Source: Pannonibacter phragmitetus DSM 14782
GTDB taxonomy: Bacteria; Pseudomonadota; Alphaproteobacteria; Rhizobiales; Stappiaceae
Assembly: GCF_000382365.1 (NCBI RefSeq)
Contig: NZ_KB908215.1
Span: forward strand, 682,001-746,000
Reading direction: 5' to 3'
Length of the DNA: 64,000 nt
The translations under genes were made by a program, and so were the position numbers. Within the stretch, counting starts at the first letter, position 1; the number at the start of each line of letters is the position of its first letter. Under the pieces are notes generated by a model. That model saw nothing but the letters and a program-made list of their open reading frames with translations, was not told where the DNA came from and ran no database searches. Positions 1 through 8,723 of the stretch are shown here, in pieces.

Positions 1-1
1 C

Positions 2-937
2 AACCTGCCCGTCGCCGTGCTGATCTGGCTGATGATCATCCCCATGCTGATGAAGATCGACTTTGCCGCCATCCGGCAAGTCGGCCAGCACTGGCGCGGC
101 ATGAGCATCACGCTGTTTTCGAACTGGGCGGTGAAGCCCTTTTCCATGGCGGTTCTCGGCTGGATCTTCATCGGCTGGCTGTTTGCCCCGCTTTTGCCGC
201 AGGACCAGATCGACAGCTACATCGCCGGGCTGATCCTTCTTGGGGCCGCGCCCTGCACGGCCATGGTCTTCGTCTGGTCGAACCTGACAAGGGGCGACGC
301 GCCTTTCACTCTGACGCAGGTTGCCCTCAATGACGCTGTGATGGTGCTGGCCTTCGCTCCCATCGTGGCGCTGCTGCTGGGCGTTTCCTCCATCATCGTG
401 CCCTGGGATACGCTGCTGATCTCGGTTGCCCTGTTCATCGTCGTGCCGGTGATTGCCGCGCAGATGCTGCGCAAGGCGCTTGGGGCTGGAGATGGCCGGG
501 CGCTGGCGCGCTTTCAGGAGCAGATCCAGCCTCTGTCCATCGGTGCGCTGCTGCTGACCGTCGTGCTGCTCTTCGCCTTCCAGGGCAGCCAGATCCTTGC
601 CCAGCCGCTGGTGATCGCCCTGCTGGCCGTGCCGATCCTGCTGCAGACCGTGTTCATCTTCGGCTTTGCCTATATCCTCAACCGGGTGACCGGCGAAGCG
701 CATTGCATCGCAGGCCCTTCCGCCCTGATCGGCGCCTCGAACTTCTTCGAGCTGGCCGTCGCCACAGCCATCAGCCTCTTCGGCTTCAATTCCGGCGCAG
801 CGCTCGCCACCGTTGTCGGCGTGCTCATCGAGGTGCCGGTGATGCTGGCGCTGGTCGCCGTCGTCAACCGCAGCAAAGGCTGGTACGAGGCCTCCCGCGC
901 CGTTTCTGCCCGCAGCATCACAGAAGGACAGGCCTGA
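2..937 (+). CDS. ACR3-family arsenite efflux permease (5' end outside window)
   Basis: Inner-membrane pump that exports arsenite, the product of the arsenate reductase encoded just downstream. The reading frame is open back to base 2, so the N-terminus, including the first membrane segments, lies outside the window. The visible part begins NLPVAVLIWLMI followed by PMLMKIDF, a signature of the ACR3 (BASS superfamily) pumps. It then shows about eight hydrophobic segments and the conserved GAAPCTAMVFVWS stretch, whose cysteine is important for transport in studied ACR3 proteins. The stop codon lies 3 bases before arsC, so the two are almost certainly co-transcribed. The operon's regulator would be upstream of the window. 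Confidence 0.9.
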   Translation, partial: NLPVAVLIWLMIIPMLMKIDFAAIRQVGQHWRGMSITLFSNWAVKPFSMAVLGWIFIGWLFAPLLPQDQIDSYIAGLILLGAAPCTAMVFVWSNLTRGDAPFTLTQVALNDAVMVLAFAPIVALLLGVSSIIVPWDTLLISVALFIVVPVIAAQMLRKALGAGDGRALARFQEQIQPLSIGALLLTVVLLFAFQGSQILAQPLVIALLAVPILLQTVFIFGFAYILNRVTGEAHCIAGPSALIGASNFFELAVATAISLFGFNSGAALATVVGVLIEVPVMLALVAVVNRSKGWYEASRAVSARSITEGQA

Positions 938-940
938 ACC

Positions 941-1363
941 ATGGATGCCACGATCTATCACAATCCCGCCTGCGGCACCTCGCGCAACACGCTGGAGATG
1001 ATCCGCAACGCCGGGATCGAGCCCACGGTCATCGAATATCTGAAGACCCCGCCCAGCCGCGAGGATCTGGCCGCGATGATCGCCGCCGCAGGCCTCACCG
1101 TGCGCGGCGCCCTGCGCGAGAAGGGCACGCCCTACGAGGAAATGGGCCTTGGCAACCCGGACCTTGATGATGCGGCGCTGCTCGACGCGATGATGCGCGA
1201 GCCCATCCTCATCAACCGCCCCTTCGTCGTCACCCCGCTCGGCACCCGCCTCTGCCGCCCCTCGGAAGTGGTGCTGGAGATCCTTCCGGACACCCACAAA
1301 GGCGCCTTCACCAAGGAAGACGGTGAAAAGGTTCTGGACGCGGACGGCAAGCGGATCAGCTGA
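941..1363 (+). CDS. arsC: arsenate reductase (glutaredoxin-dependent)
   Basis: Cytoplasmic thioredoxin-fold enzyme that reduces arsenate to arsenite using glutathione and glutaredoxin, giving the substrate for the ACR3 pump encoded upstream. The 140-residue protein has the normal family length. The active-site loop HNPACGTSRNT places the catalytic cysteine at residue 11. The arginines expected to bind the anion are present in MREPILINRP and near TRLCRPSE. It follows the ACR3 gene with a 3-base gap, and a clear intrinsic terminator follows it, so this is the end of the arsenic operon. Confidence 0.95.
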   Translation: MDATIYHNPACGTSRNTLEMIRNAGIEPTVIEYLKTPPSREDLAAMIAAAGLTVRGALREKGTPYEEMGLGNPDLDDAALLDAMMREPILINRPFVVTPLGTRLCRPSEVVLEILPDTHKGAFTKEDGEKVLDADGKRIS

Positions 1364-1386
1364 GCGCGCTTCTGCACGCAGCTTTC

Positions 1387-1417
1387 AAGGCCCGGAGAAC
1401 CCACTCCGGGCCTTTTT
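1387..1417 (+). terminator. intrinsic terminator after arsC
   Basis: AAGGCCCGGAG and CTCCGGGCCTT form a perfect 11-bp stem around a six-base loop and are followed by a T run. It closes the arsenic operon. Confidence 0.9.
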
Positions 1418-1655
1418 CACATGAATGAGCATCAGGCGTCCTTGCACGTGTGGGCATGTCCTGCCCGGAACGGTGACCCAGATGGACTTGATGCTGGCCG
1501 CTTTGGCCTACCGCTTTTTCAGGCAGAACCGCCAGCAGACACAGCCTCGTTCTCCCGGGGAAGCGGCTGCCGCCATGCTGGCCTCGCTTCTGCCGGCCCT
1601 TCCCCAGGACAGCTTGCCACCTTCCCCAAGCCTTCCTGCCGAAAGGACCACTGAC

Positions 1656-2444
1656 ATGCCTGCAAATCCCACGCCGATCCGGCCCGTCATTCCGGCCAAC
1701 TTCCTGCTTGGCACCCTGCGCCTTGCCAACAATGCCGGTCAGTACAGCATCGAAGACGGCCAGTTTCCGAGCCTCTACTTCATCGACAATGTCGTGAACT
1801 TCATCCGTTACCGCCCCTTGCACCGGGACGGCTTTCTTATCTCCGAGAAGGCGGGCCGCGAAGTCTACATGTATGCAGGTCAGTGGAACGATGCCCTGAC
1901 GATTCAGGCAAACCTTGCAGCCAACACGATCTACTCGGTCCAGCTTGGCAACAACAAGACAACGATCAATGCCAACCTGCTGGCTTCGCAAGCAAATCAG
2001 ATGAGCACCCAGCAGCTCAACACATTCAACGCGGCCAACAATCCGATACCGATGGGACAAAACACGGTCTATATCAACGCAGGTCCCTTGCAGGGTTTGT
2101 TCTTCGGTGGCAGCGCAACCGCGACAAATAATAAGTATCAGCCCCTCAACATGCTGGATCTGGATCTGGCAAACATCAACACCACCACTGGCGCTCACTG
2201 GGGTCATTCGGTTGCCATGCCCCAGTCAATCACAAGCTTCTATGAGAGCCGTTTCCCCGGGCTGATGACCGCCCTGCTGCAAGCAGGCCAGAGCAAGCAG
2301 GAACTGACCATTCCCCTGCCCTCCACCGGACGCAGCCTGTCGATCCCGATCCGCAGCAATGTGCAGTATTTCCCGCGCACAATGTTCGATTCCAGCGCCG
2401 AGCAGCAATCCTTCCTGATGACAATGATCCGCAGCTTCTCCTGA
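1656..2444 (+). CDS. hypothetical Asn/Thr-rich protein, no recognised family
   Basis: I do not recognise this 262-residue protein. The chosen ATG follows GAAAGGACCA at a suitable distance. The frame is open further upstream to 1425, but that part has no ribosome-binding site and an unnatural Pro/Gln-rich composition. The protein has no obvious signal peptide or membrane segment and no cysteine. The middle is rich in Asn, Thr and Gln (for example NNKTTINANLL and ATNNKYQPLN) with short alternating hydrophobic strands, which suggests a beta-rich fold. Base composition is visibly less GC-rich than in neighbouring genes, which fits acquisition by transfer. It stands alone between the arsenic operon and tyrS, with copy 1 of the 83-bp repeat just downstream. 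Confidence 0.6.
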   Translation: MPANPTPIRPVIPANFLLGTLRLANNAGQYSIEDGQFPSLYFIDNVVNFIRYRPLHRDGFLISEKAGREVYMYAGQWNDALTIQANLAANTIYSVQLGNNKTTINANLLASQANQMSTQQLNTFNAANNPIPMGQNTVYINAGPLQGLFFGGSATATNNKYQPLNMLDLDLANINTTTGAHWGHSVAMPQSITSFYESRFPGLMTALLQAGQSKQELTIPLPSTGRSLSIPIRSNVQYFPRTMFDSSAEQQSFLMTMIRSFS

Positions 2445-2507
2445 CGGATTGGCAGGCGGCGGGTTGTTGCCCGCCGCCTCGCCGCCAATGCCAAGGCGCT
2501 GAGATGC

Positions 2508-2590
2508 TGACGCATCACGCCTTGAAACGGCTCAAACGCCGCACGGGCTTGACCAACTCCCGATAAGTCAAGCTTATCGAGAGTTGGTAT
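2508..2590 (+). repeat. 83-bp dispersed repeat, copy 1
   Basis: First of four intergenic copies that align without gaps over 83 bases (others at 28553, 31160 and 62332). The last ~40 bases form a hairpin in which CCAACTCCCGATAAG pairs with CTTATCGAGAGTTGG around the loop TCAAG. Here it lies between the converging 3' ends of the unknown gene and tyrS, so it could also end transcription. Confidence 0.85.
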
Positions 2591-2594
2591 ATCC

Positions 2595-3872
2595 TCACCC
2601 AAACGCCACCAGTGCCTTGCGGCGTTTGCCGGCGGCAAGGGTGAGGCGGTCGTTCGCGCCCAGATCGCCGCTGGAGATGCGGCGGCGCGGGTCGTCGGCG
2701 ACGTTGCCGTTGAGGCGGACGCCGCTGCCTTCAACCAGACGCCGGGCGTCGCTGTTGGAGGCGGCAAAGCCGGTGGCGACCAGAAGCTCCAGCAAGCCCA
2801 GATCCTGTGCCAGCATGGCGAGCGGCAGGGTGTGCGTCGGCTCGGCGCTCATCTCGTCGCCGGAGAACAGCGCATCGCCCTGCTCCAGCGCGTGGCGGGC
2901 GGCATCGGCACCGTGGACGATGCCGGTGACATGGGTGGCCAGCAGCTTCTTCACCTCGTTGAGTTCGGCGCCTTGCAGATCGGACAGGCGCTCCACCTCG
3001 CTCAGGGGCAGCTCGGTGAAAAGCCGCAGGAAGCGCGGCACGTCCGCATCTGCCGTATTGCGCCAGAACTGCCAGAAGCCGAAGGGTGACAGGTGCTCCG
3101 GATGCAGCCAGACGGCGCCCGCCGCCGTCTTGCCCATCTTGGCCCCGCTCGCCGTGGTCACCAGCGGCACGGTCAGCCCGTGCAGCTTGCGCCCGTCGCG
3201 GCGGCCAAGCTCGACACCATTGATGATGTTGCCCCACTGGTCCGAACCGCCAACCTGAAGGCTGCAGCCATGGCGGCGGGAGAGCTCCAGAAAATCCACC
3301 GCCTGCAGCATCATGTAGCAGAATTCCAGCACGGTCAGCGGCATCTGCGCCTCTAGCCGGGACTTGACGCTGTCGAAGGTCATCATTCGGTTGACGGTGA
3401 AATGGCTGCCGTAGTCGCGCAGGAATTCGAGGAACTTCACTTCCGTCAGCCAGTCGGCATTGTCCACCAGCAGAGCGCCTTCTGCGCCGGAGAAGTCGAT
3501 CAGCGTCTCCACCGAGCGGCGGATGCCGGCGATGTTGGCGGCAATCTGCTGCTTTTCGAGGATAGGCCGGGCCTCATTGCGGAAGCTGGGATCACCCACC
3601 TGGCTGGTGCCGCCGCCCAGAACGATGATGGGCCGGTGGCCGAGTTTCTGCAGCCAGCGCATGGTCATCAGCGGCATCAGGTGGCCGACATGCAGGCTCG
3701 CAGCCGTGGCATCAAAACCGGCATAGACCGTGACAGGACCTTCCGCGAGGCGCGCATCCAGCGCCTCCAGTTCCGTGGTCTGGTTGACGAGCCCACGCTC
3801 GAACAGCACCTGCAGAGCTTCGGATTTGAGCGGGCTGGCCGGTTTTCCGGCCTCGATCATATGCTGGGTCAC
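2595..3872 (-). CDS. tyrS: tyrosyl-tRNA synthetase
   Basis: Class Ic synthetase that charges tRNA-Tyr with tyrosine in the cytoplasm. The 425-residue protein has the bacterial TyrRS length. The HIGH-type signature is HVGH at 61-64, and the KMSKS loop appears as KMGKT at 245-249, a common variant. The tyrosine-binding region VGGSDQWGNI is intact, and an S4 RNA-binding domain occupies the last ~65 residues. I chose the GTG start because GAAGGAAG lies 6 bases before it; the in-frame ATG four codons later is too far from that site. The 5' leader, up to about 4080, carries a Tyr-rich leader peptide and a terminator that look like an attenuator. Confidence 0.97.
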   Translation of the reverse strand: MTQHMIEAGKPASPLKSEALQVLFERGLVNQTTELEALDARLAEGPVTVYAGFDATAASLHVGHLMPLMTMRWLQKLGHRPIIVLGGGTSQVGDPSFRNEARPILEKQQIAANIAGIRRSVETLIDFSGAEGALLVDNADWLTEVKFLEFLRDYGSHFTVNRMMTFDSVKSRLEAQMPLTVLEFCYMMLQAVDFLELSRRHGCSLQVGGSDQWGNIINGVELGRRDGRKLHGLTVPLVTTASGAKMGKTAAGAVWLHPEHLSPFGFWQFWRNTADADVPRFLRLFTELPLSEVERLSDLQGAELNEVKKLLATHVTGIVHGADAARHALEQGDALFSGDEMSAEPTHTLPLAMLAQDLGLLELLVATGFAASNSDARRLVEGSGVRLNGNVADDPRRRISSGDLGANDRLTLAAGKRRKALVAFG

Positions 3873-3922
3873 TTACGGCTTCCTTCGGGAGTTTGCCCCT
3901 GTCAGGAGAGCCTTTGAAAACC

Positions 3923-3950
3923 AAAAAGCCGCCTGACGCGGCGGCTTTTT
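3923..3950 (-). terminator. leader terminator upstream of tyrS (attenuator hairpin 3:4)
   Basis: Read on the minus strand, AAAAAGCCGCC pairs with GGCGGCTTTTT around a six-base loop, ending in five T residues. It lies about 50 bases before the tyrS start and 25 bases after the stop of the leader peptide. No other minus-strand gene ends here, so it makes sense as a regulatory terminator for tyrS. Its 5' arm can alternatively pair with codons 18-21 of the leader peptide (3979-3990). Confidence 0.85.
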
Positions 3951-3975
3951 CGGGTTTGATCAAATGAGCAAGATC

Positions 3976-4041
3976 CTACGCAGCCGCCGGTATGGAGGTG
4001 ACGTAATAAAAATACACAAAGGTGGCGGCGGTCTTGATCAT
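3976..4041 (-). CDS. putative tyrS leader peptide (21 codons, Tyr-rich)
   Basis: A 21-codon frame starting MIKTAATF and continuing VYFYYV, with Tyr codons at positions 10, 12 and 13 and Phe codons at 8 and 11, ending with three Ala codons and TAG. It precedes a terminator and then tyrS. Codons 4-7 (ACCGCCGCCACC, 4021-4032) can pair with codons 18-21 (region 2, 3979-3990). Region 2 can instead pair with the terminator's 5' arm (region 3), freeing tyrS. A ribosome stalled at the Tyr codons would cover region 1 and favour the antiterminator. No Shine-Dalgarno sequence is obvious, so translation may be leaderless, as reported for trpL in Sinorhizobium. This is inference from sequence; no homologue was checked. 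Confidence 0.7.
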   Translation of the reverse strand: MIKTAATFVYFYYVTSIPAAA

Positions 4042-4072
4042 GGCAGGATAGATGCCCCGGAACCATCCCGCC

Positions 4073-4078
4073 TGTCAA
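4073..4078 (-). promoter_or_regulatory. candidate -35 box of the tyrS leader transcript
   Basis: A perfect TTGACA on the minus strand, 31 bases before the leader ATG. The -10 region is poor: CATCTA lies at 18-base spacing and CTATCC at 21. Either would put the start of transcription at or very near the leader ATG, in line with a leaderless leader peptide. The -35 assignment is fair; the -10 is uncertain. Confidence 0.4.
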
Positions 4079-4273
4079 GCGGGCATGCAGGGCAAGAAGA
4101 GTGTCATGTCCCCGGTACCGTCAGCGGCTTGCATGAAAGACACAAAGTCAACACCTTGATAACCACGATTAAAGGTTGCATTTCCAAAGCTGTCACAATC
4201 ATTACATCCGGCAGGTCTCCTTGTTTGCGTCAGTGAACGCAAGCAAAACACCATATCAACGGGAGACCCGGAA

Positions 4274-5176
4274 ATGTCTGATACAACACCGCGCAACATC
4301 ATCTATGCCCTGCGCCAGAACACCCCCATCACCGGCATCATCGGCAGCGACTTCACGCATGTGATCCTGTGCTTTCTTCTGCCCCAGACCAACGGCACCG
4401 TCGCGCCGAGCTGGGAGCTGCAGCAGTTTCTGGCCAAGCCCAATCTGGTGAGCCAGCTGCAGGAAGGCGGCAAGCGCAAGGTGATGGTTTCCATTGGCGG
4501 CGAAAACGTCCCGGCCGGCGGCTGGCAGGCAATGGCAGCAAATCTGCCGGCAGCGGCGGCCTCGATCGTCAGCTTCCTGAATACCTATGGCCTTGACGGC
4601 ATCGACATCGACTACGAGGACACGGGAGCCATCTCCAACCCTTCAGGCTCAGGCTACGACCCTGTGGCCTTTCTCGCGGGCCTGTCTACTCAGGTGAAGG
4701 CAGCCCCCGGCACGCGTCTGATCAGCCACGCCCCTCAGCCGCCCTATCTCTATCCGGGCGCCTATTCCTCCTATCCGGAGGGGCCGTATCAGCGGGTCAT
4801 GACCACTGCTCAGGGCGCGATCGACTGGCTCAACATCCAGTATTACAACAATCCGTGGTATGTTGGCGCCTCAGCTGCCGATCAGCAGCAGAAGGTGGCA
4901 GGTCTCAGTGGCGGCGGCTTCCCGTCCAGCATCGCAGACCTTTCCGTCTCGATTCCGCCGGAGAAGCTGGTGCTGGGCCGCGTCACCTCGACCGACAATG
5001 GCGGCTCCGGATATCTGGATGCAGCAACCACCGCAGCCAGCCTCGTTCAGCCGCTGACACAGCGTTTCGGCTCGCGCTTTGGCGGCGTGATGGGCTGGGA
5101 ATTTTCGCTCGACACAAGCTCATCGGCCAATGCCAACGCCTGGGGCAGCGCCATGGCCGCGGCGATGAAGAGCTGA
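4274..5176 (+). CDS. glycoside hydrolase family 18 (chitinase-like) protein
   Basis: Predicted GH18 TIM-barrel enzyme acting on beta-1,4-linked N-acetylglucosamine polymers such as chitin. The diagnostic motif DGIDIDYE at 108-115 gives the catalytic glutamate E115 with the aspartates D111 and D113. The substrate-side motif KVMVSIGG at 69-76 and the late MGWEFSLD tryptophan are also present. At 300 residues it is a bare catalytic domain with no carbohydrate-binding module and no signal peptide, so export by the general route is not evident. GGGAGACC precedes the ATG. It stands alone: tyrS is divergent on one side and the cupin gene converges with a 2-base gap on the other. Confidence 0.88.
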   Translation: MSDTTPRNIIYALRQNTPITGIIGSDFTHVILCFLLPQTNGTVAPSWELQQFLAKPNLVSQLQEGGKRKVMVSIGGENVPAGGWQAMAANLPAAAASIVSFLNTYGLDGIDIDYEDTGAISNPSGSGYDPVAFLAGLSTQVKAAPGTRLISHAPQPPYLYPGAYSSYPEGPYQRVMTTAQGAIDWLNIQYYNNPWYVGASAADQQQKVAGLSGGGFPSSIADLSVSIPPEKLVLGRVTSTDNGGSGYLDAATTAASLVQPLTQRFGSRFGGVMGWEFSLDTSSSANANAWGSAMAAAMKS

Positions 5177-5178
5177 GA

Positions 5179-5607
5179 TCAGCAGGAAGCCGGTGAGCAG
5201 TGCTCCAGTTCCGCCGGTTCCGGCATGACGGCTTTCTCCGGAAGGCCGTCACCATTGAGAAAGACAGTGAGGATACGGGCCAGGCTCTGGCCCGTGTTCT
5301 CACCCTGATGCGTCACACGCATGGCCTCCACCATGCACTCGCCCTGCCGGAAAAGACGCGTCTGCCCACCCTGATAGGTGACCCTAATCTCCCCCTCCAG
5401 CACATAGCAGAACACCGGGCAATGGTGCTGGTGCCAGCCGGTTACCTCCCCCGGCATCATGGAAACCACCAGCGGATGAATGGCGCAGCCCGTTGCCGGA
5501 AAACTCAGAAACTCGCCCGCGACCGTGAACCGGTGAAACCCCAGATCTTCGGCATTACCGTAAAGCACCGCCTGTTCGCCGTCCGGGATCTTGAATTGAT
5601 GAACCAT
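5179..5607 (-). CDS. cupin-domain protein
   Basis: Small single-domain cupin of 142 residues. Cupin motif 1 is visible as GWHQHHCPVFCYVLEGEIRV, giving the two histidines and the glutamate that usually bind a metal. Motif 2 is weaker, around MRVTHQGENTG. Substrate and reaction cannot be read from the sequence; such proteins range from dioxygenases and isomerases to ligand sensors. I chose the ATG of MVHQFKIPDGE, preceded by AGGG, over an upstream Cys/Arg-rich extension that looks non-coding. It converges on the GH18 gene. Confidence 0.8.
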   Translation of the reverse strand: MVHQFKIPDGEQAVLYGNAEDLGFHRFTVAGEFLSFPATGCAIHPLVVSMMPGEVTGWHQHHCPVFCYVLEGEIRVTYQGGQTRLFRQGECMVEAMRVTHQGENTGQSLARILTVFLNGDGLPEKAVMPEPAELEHCSPASC

Positions 5608-5729
5608 ACCTGCCCTGGCATCCCCGTGCGCCCGCCATGTCCTCCCAGCCCCGGCAGAGCATATACAACGCATGGAAGTATCAATAATTTACTCCCGTGA
5701 AATTTGCGTAGAAGCGCAAGGCCGCAAGA

Positions 5730-5759
5730 AAAAGGCCCGGCAGTTACGCCGGGCCTTTG
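5730..5759 (-). terminator. intrinsic terminator of the glycine cleavage operon
   Basis: On the minus strand GGCCCGGC and GCCGGGCC form a stem around GTAACT and are followed by TTTTTC. It lies about 25 bases after the gcvPB stop codon and closes the gcv operon. Confidence 0.85.
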
Positions 5760-5782
5760 GTGCATTCAGACTGGCTGCGTGC

Positions 5783-7375
5783 TTACTCCGCCGCAGCCGG
5801 GGTGACGCTGGCCGGGGCAGGTTCGCTCCAGGTGAGAACCGGGCTACGGGCGGCGCGGGTTTCATCGAGGCGGCGGCGCGGGGCAAGGTAGGGCGCGCCG
5901 GTGAAGCGCTCCGTCTCGCCGCGCTTGGCGGACATGACGAGATCCCGCAGCGTGGCGACGAACAGATCCAGCGCTGCCCGGCTTTCGGACTCGGTCGGCT
6001 CAATCAGCATCGCGCCATGGACGACCAGCGGGAAGTACATGGTCATCGGGTGATAGCCCTCATCGATCATCGCCTTGGCAAAATCGAGAGTGGTGACGCC
6101 CGTGTCCTTGAGGAAGCTGTCATCGAACAGCACCTCATGCATGCAGGGGCGCTCGCCGAAGGGCAGGCTCATCAGGTCCTGCAGGCCAACGCGGACATAG
6201 TTCGCATTCAGCACCGCATCCTCGGAGGCAAGACGCAGCCCGTCCGAGCCGTGGCTCAGCATGTAGGTCAGCGCCCGGACGAACATGCCCATCTGGCCGT
6301 GGAAGGCGGTCATGCGGCCGAACGGCTTTTCGCCATCCTTGAGGCCGGCTTCCGTTTCCACCAGTTCCAGCCCGCTGTCCGACTTGCGAACGAAGGGCAG
6401 CGGCGCGAACGGGGCAAGACGGCTCGACAGAACCACCGGGCCGGAGCCCGGTCCGCCGCCGCCATGCGGGGTGGAGAAGGTCTTGTGCAGGTTGATGTGC
6501 ATCGCGTCGATGCCCAGATCCCCCGGACGCGCCTTGCCGACGATGGCGTTAAAGTTGGCGCCGTCGCAGTAGAAATAGGCGTTGGCGGCGTGGATGGCGG
6601 CGGCAATCTCCATGATGTCGCGCTCGAACAGCCCGCAGGTGTTCGGGTTGGTCAGCATGATGGCGGCGATGTTGCCGTCATTCTCCGCAATCGCCTTCTT
6701 CACCGAGGCCAGATCCACCGTGCCGTCGTCCTTGGCGTCGATGGCAACGACCTTGAAGCCGAGGAGCGCAGCGGTGGCCGGGTTGGTGCCATGGGCACTT
6801 TCCGGCACCAGCACGATCTTCGGATCACGCCCCGCAGCGATATGCGCGGCCTTGATCGCCATCATGCCGCACTGCTCGCCATGGGCGCCGGCCTTCGGGC
6901 TCATGGCCACGGCGGTGGTGCCGGTCAGCTCCATCAGCCAGTCGCCCAGCTCGGAGATGAGCTCCACGGCGCCCTTGACGGTCGACAGCGGCTGCAGCGG
7001 GTGAATGTCGCCAAAGCCCGGCACGCGCGCCATCTTTTCGTTGAGGCGCGGGTTGTGCTTCATGGTGCAGGAGCCGAGCGGATAAAGCCCGCTGTCGATG
7101 GCGTAATTGTTGCGCGACAGACGCACGTAATGGCGCATCGTCTCCGGCTCGGAAAGGCCCGGCAGGCCGATCTTCGCCGTGCGGGCGTGGGTGCCCAGCT
7201 CCGCCTCGAAAGCCTCCGGCTCGTCCAGATCAACGCCCGCCACATCGAGGCGGCCGATCTCGAACAGCAGCGGCTCTTCCATGTCGAGCGCACGGTTGCC
7301 GGTGAAGGTCTTGGGCCGGAAAGCCGCGCCCGCATCGCCCGCAGCGGTCGGGCGTCCCTGTGTGTTCATGCTCAT
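5783..7375 (-). CDS. gcvPB: glycine dehydrogenase (decarboxylating) subunit 2
   Basis: PLP-bearing half of the split P protein of the glycine cleavage system. It decarboxylates glycine and passes the aminomethyl group to the lipoyl arm of GcvH. The 530-residue protein has the PLP-binding lysine K298 in [16 protein letters not shown], the family hallmark, and other conserved stretches such as [13 protein letters not shown] and [10 protein letters not shown]. It starts with an ATGA overlap on the gcvPA stop codon, so the two subunits are translationally coupled and presumably made in equal amounts. It is the last gene of the riboswitch-controlled operon. Confidence 0.97.
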   Translation of the reverse strand: MSMNTQGRPTAAGDAGAAFRPKTFTGNRALDMEEPLLFEIGRLDVAGVDLDEPEAFEAELGTHARTAKIGLPGLSEPETMRHYVRLSRNNYAIDSGLYPLGSCTMKHNPRLNEKMARVPGFGDIHPLQPLSTVKGAVELISELGDWLMELTGTTAVAMSPKAGAHGEQCGMMAIKAAHIAAGRDPKIVLVPESAHGTNPATAALLGFKVVAIDAKDDGTVDLASVKKAIAENDGNIAAIMLTNPNTCGLFERDIMEIAAAIHAANAYFYCDGANFNAIVGKARPGDLGIDAMHINLHKTFSTPHGGGGPGSGPVVLSSRLAPFAPLPFVRKSDSGLELVETEAGLKDGEKPFGRMTAFHGQMGMFVRALTYMLSHGSDGLRLASEDAVLNANYVRVGLQDLMSLPFGERPCMHEVLFDDSFLKDTGVTTLDFAKAMIDEGYHPMTMYFPLVVHGAMLIEPTESESRAALDLFVATLRDLVMSAKRGETERFTGAPYLAPRRRLDETRAARSPVLTWSEPAPASVTPAAAE

Positions 7376-8718
7376 GCCAGCACCTCCTTGAGCGCGGCTG
7401 CGAAGGCAGCGCGGTCTTCATCGGTGTTGATTTCGGTCGAAGCGACAACGAGAAGGTTCGCAAGGTCCTTGTTGCGCGGCTCCAGCCGCGACACCGGCAC
7501 ACCGGCGAGGATGCCCCGTTCGGCCAGCGCCTCGACAACCTGATCCGCCACCTTCGGCAGAGCGATGGTGAACTCGTTGAAATAGGCCTTGTTCAGCACG
7601 TCAACGCCCGGCACGGCGGCCAGCAGCTTCTTCAGCTTCACCGCATTGGCGTGATTGATCCGGGCAAGGCGCGTCAGACCGGCTTCGCCCAGCAGCGTCA
7701 TGTGGATGGTGAAGGCCAGCGCGCAGAGGCCGGAGTTGGTGCAGATGTTCGACGTCGCCTTTTCGCGGCGGATGTGCTGCTCACGTGTGGAGAGCGTCAG
7801 CACGAAGCCGCGCTTGCCTTCCGCATCCACGGTCTCGCCGCACAGGCGCCCCGGCATCTGGCGCATGTATTTCTGCTTCGTGGCGAAGAGGCCAACGTAA
7901 GGACCGCCGAAATTGAGACCATTGCCGATGGACTGGCCTTCGCCGACGACGATATCCGCGCCTTGCGTACCAGCCGGTTCGATCAGACCCAGCGACACCA
8001 CCTCGGTGAAGACGGCGATCAGCAGCGCCCCATGGGCGTGGGCCTTCTCGGCAATCGGCTTCAGGTCGATGATCTGGCCATAGAAGGACGGCGACTGCAC
8101 GACGACGCAGGACGTCTCGCCGTCGATGGCCGCCAGAATGTCCTCGGTGCCCATCGGGTCGGCAGGGAGCGCTTCCACCTTGTCACCGGAAAGGTTGGAC
8201 AGGCCTTCGACCACGGCACGGTATTGCGGATGCAGCCCGCCGGAGAGCACCGCCTTGTTGCGGCGGGTGACGCGGTGCGCCATCAGCACGGCTTCGCCGG
8301 TGCCGGTGGAGCCGTCATACATGGAGGCGTTAGCCACTTCCATGCCGGTGAGGCGCGCGACCTGCGTCTGGAACTCGAAGAGGTACTGCAAGGTGCCTTG
8401 CGTGATTTCCGGCTGATAGGGCGTGTAGGAGGTGAGGAACTCGGAGCGCTGGATCAGGTGATCCACCGTCGCCGGAACGTGATGGCGGTAGGCGCCTGCC
8501 CCCACAAAGAAGGGCACAGTACCGGCGGCGATATTCTTGCCGGCCATGCGGTTCAGGTGGCGCTCCACCTCGATCTCGGACTTGCGCCTGGGCAGGTCGA
8601 CGAGGCCCTTGAGGCGGGCGGCTTCCGGGATATCGGCAAACAGGTCATCAATCGAAGACACGCCGACGCGCGCCAGCATGTCGGCGCGGTCTGTGTCGGA
8701 AAGCGGCAGATAACGCAT
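7372..8718 (-). CDS. gcvPA: glycine dehydrogenase (decarboxylating) subunit 1
   Basis: The non-PLP half of the split P protein, forming an alpha2beta2 enzyme with GcvPB. At 448 residues it is of normal length, opening [15 protein letters not shown] and containing the family stretches [13 protein letters not shown]-like (here [13 protein letters not shown]) and [15 protein letters not shown] split P protein is the usual arrangement in many alphaproteobacteria and Gram-positive bacteria, unlike the single large GcvP of E. coli. It lies 5 bases after the OsmC gene and overlaps gcvPB by 4. Confidence 0.97.
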   Translation of the reverse strand: MRYLPLSDTDRADMLARVGVSSIDDLFADIPEAARLKGLVDLPRRKSEIEVERHLNRMAGKNIAAGTVPFFVGAGAYRHHVPATVDHLIQRSEFLTSYTPYQPEITQGTLQYLFEFQTQVARLTGMEVANASMYDGSTGTGEAVLMAHRVTRRNKAVLSGGLHPQYRAVVEGLSNLSGDKVEALPADPMGTEDILAAIDGETSCVVVQSPSFYGQIIDLKPIAEKAHAHGALLIAVFTEVVSLGLIEPAGTQGADIVVGEGQSIGNGLNFGGPYVGLFATKQKYMRQMPGRLCGETVDAEGKRGFVLTLSTREQHIRREKATSNICTNSGLCALAFTIHMTLLGEAGLTRLARINHANAVKLKKLLAAVPGVDVLNKAYFNEFTIALPKVADQVVEALAERGILAGVPVSRLEPRNKDLANLLVVASTEINTDEDRAAFAAALKEVLA

Positions 8719-8723
8719 CGGGT

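Noticed and set aside
5672-7543. Long plus-strand open frames across the gcv operon
   Set aside because: They are antisense shadows of gcvPB and gcvPA; their translations are Arg/His/Gly-rich with no family features.
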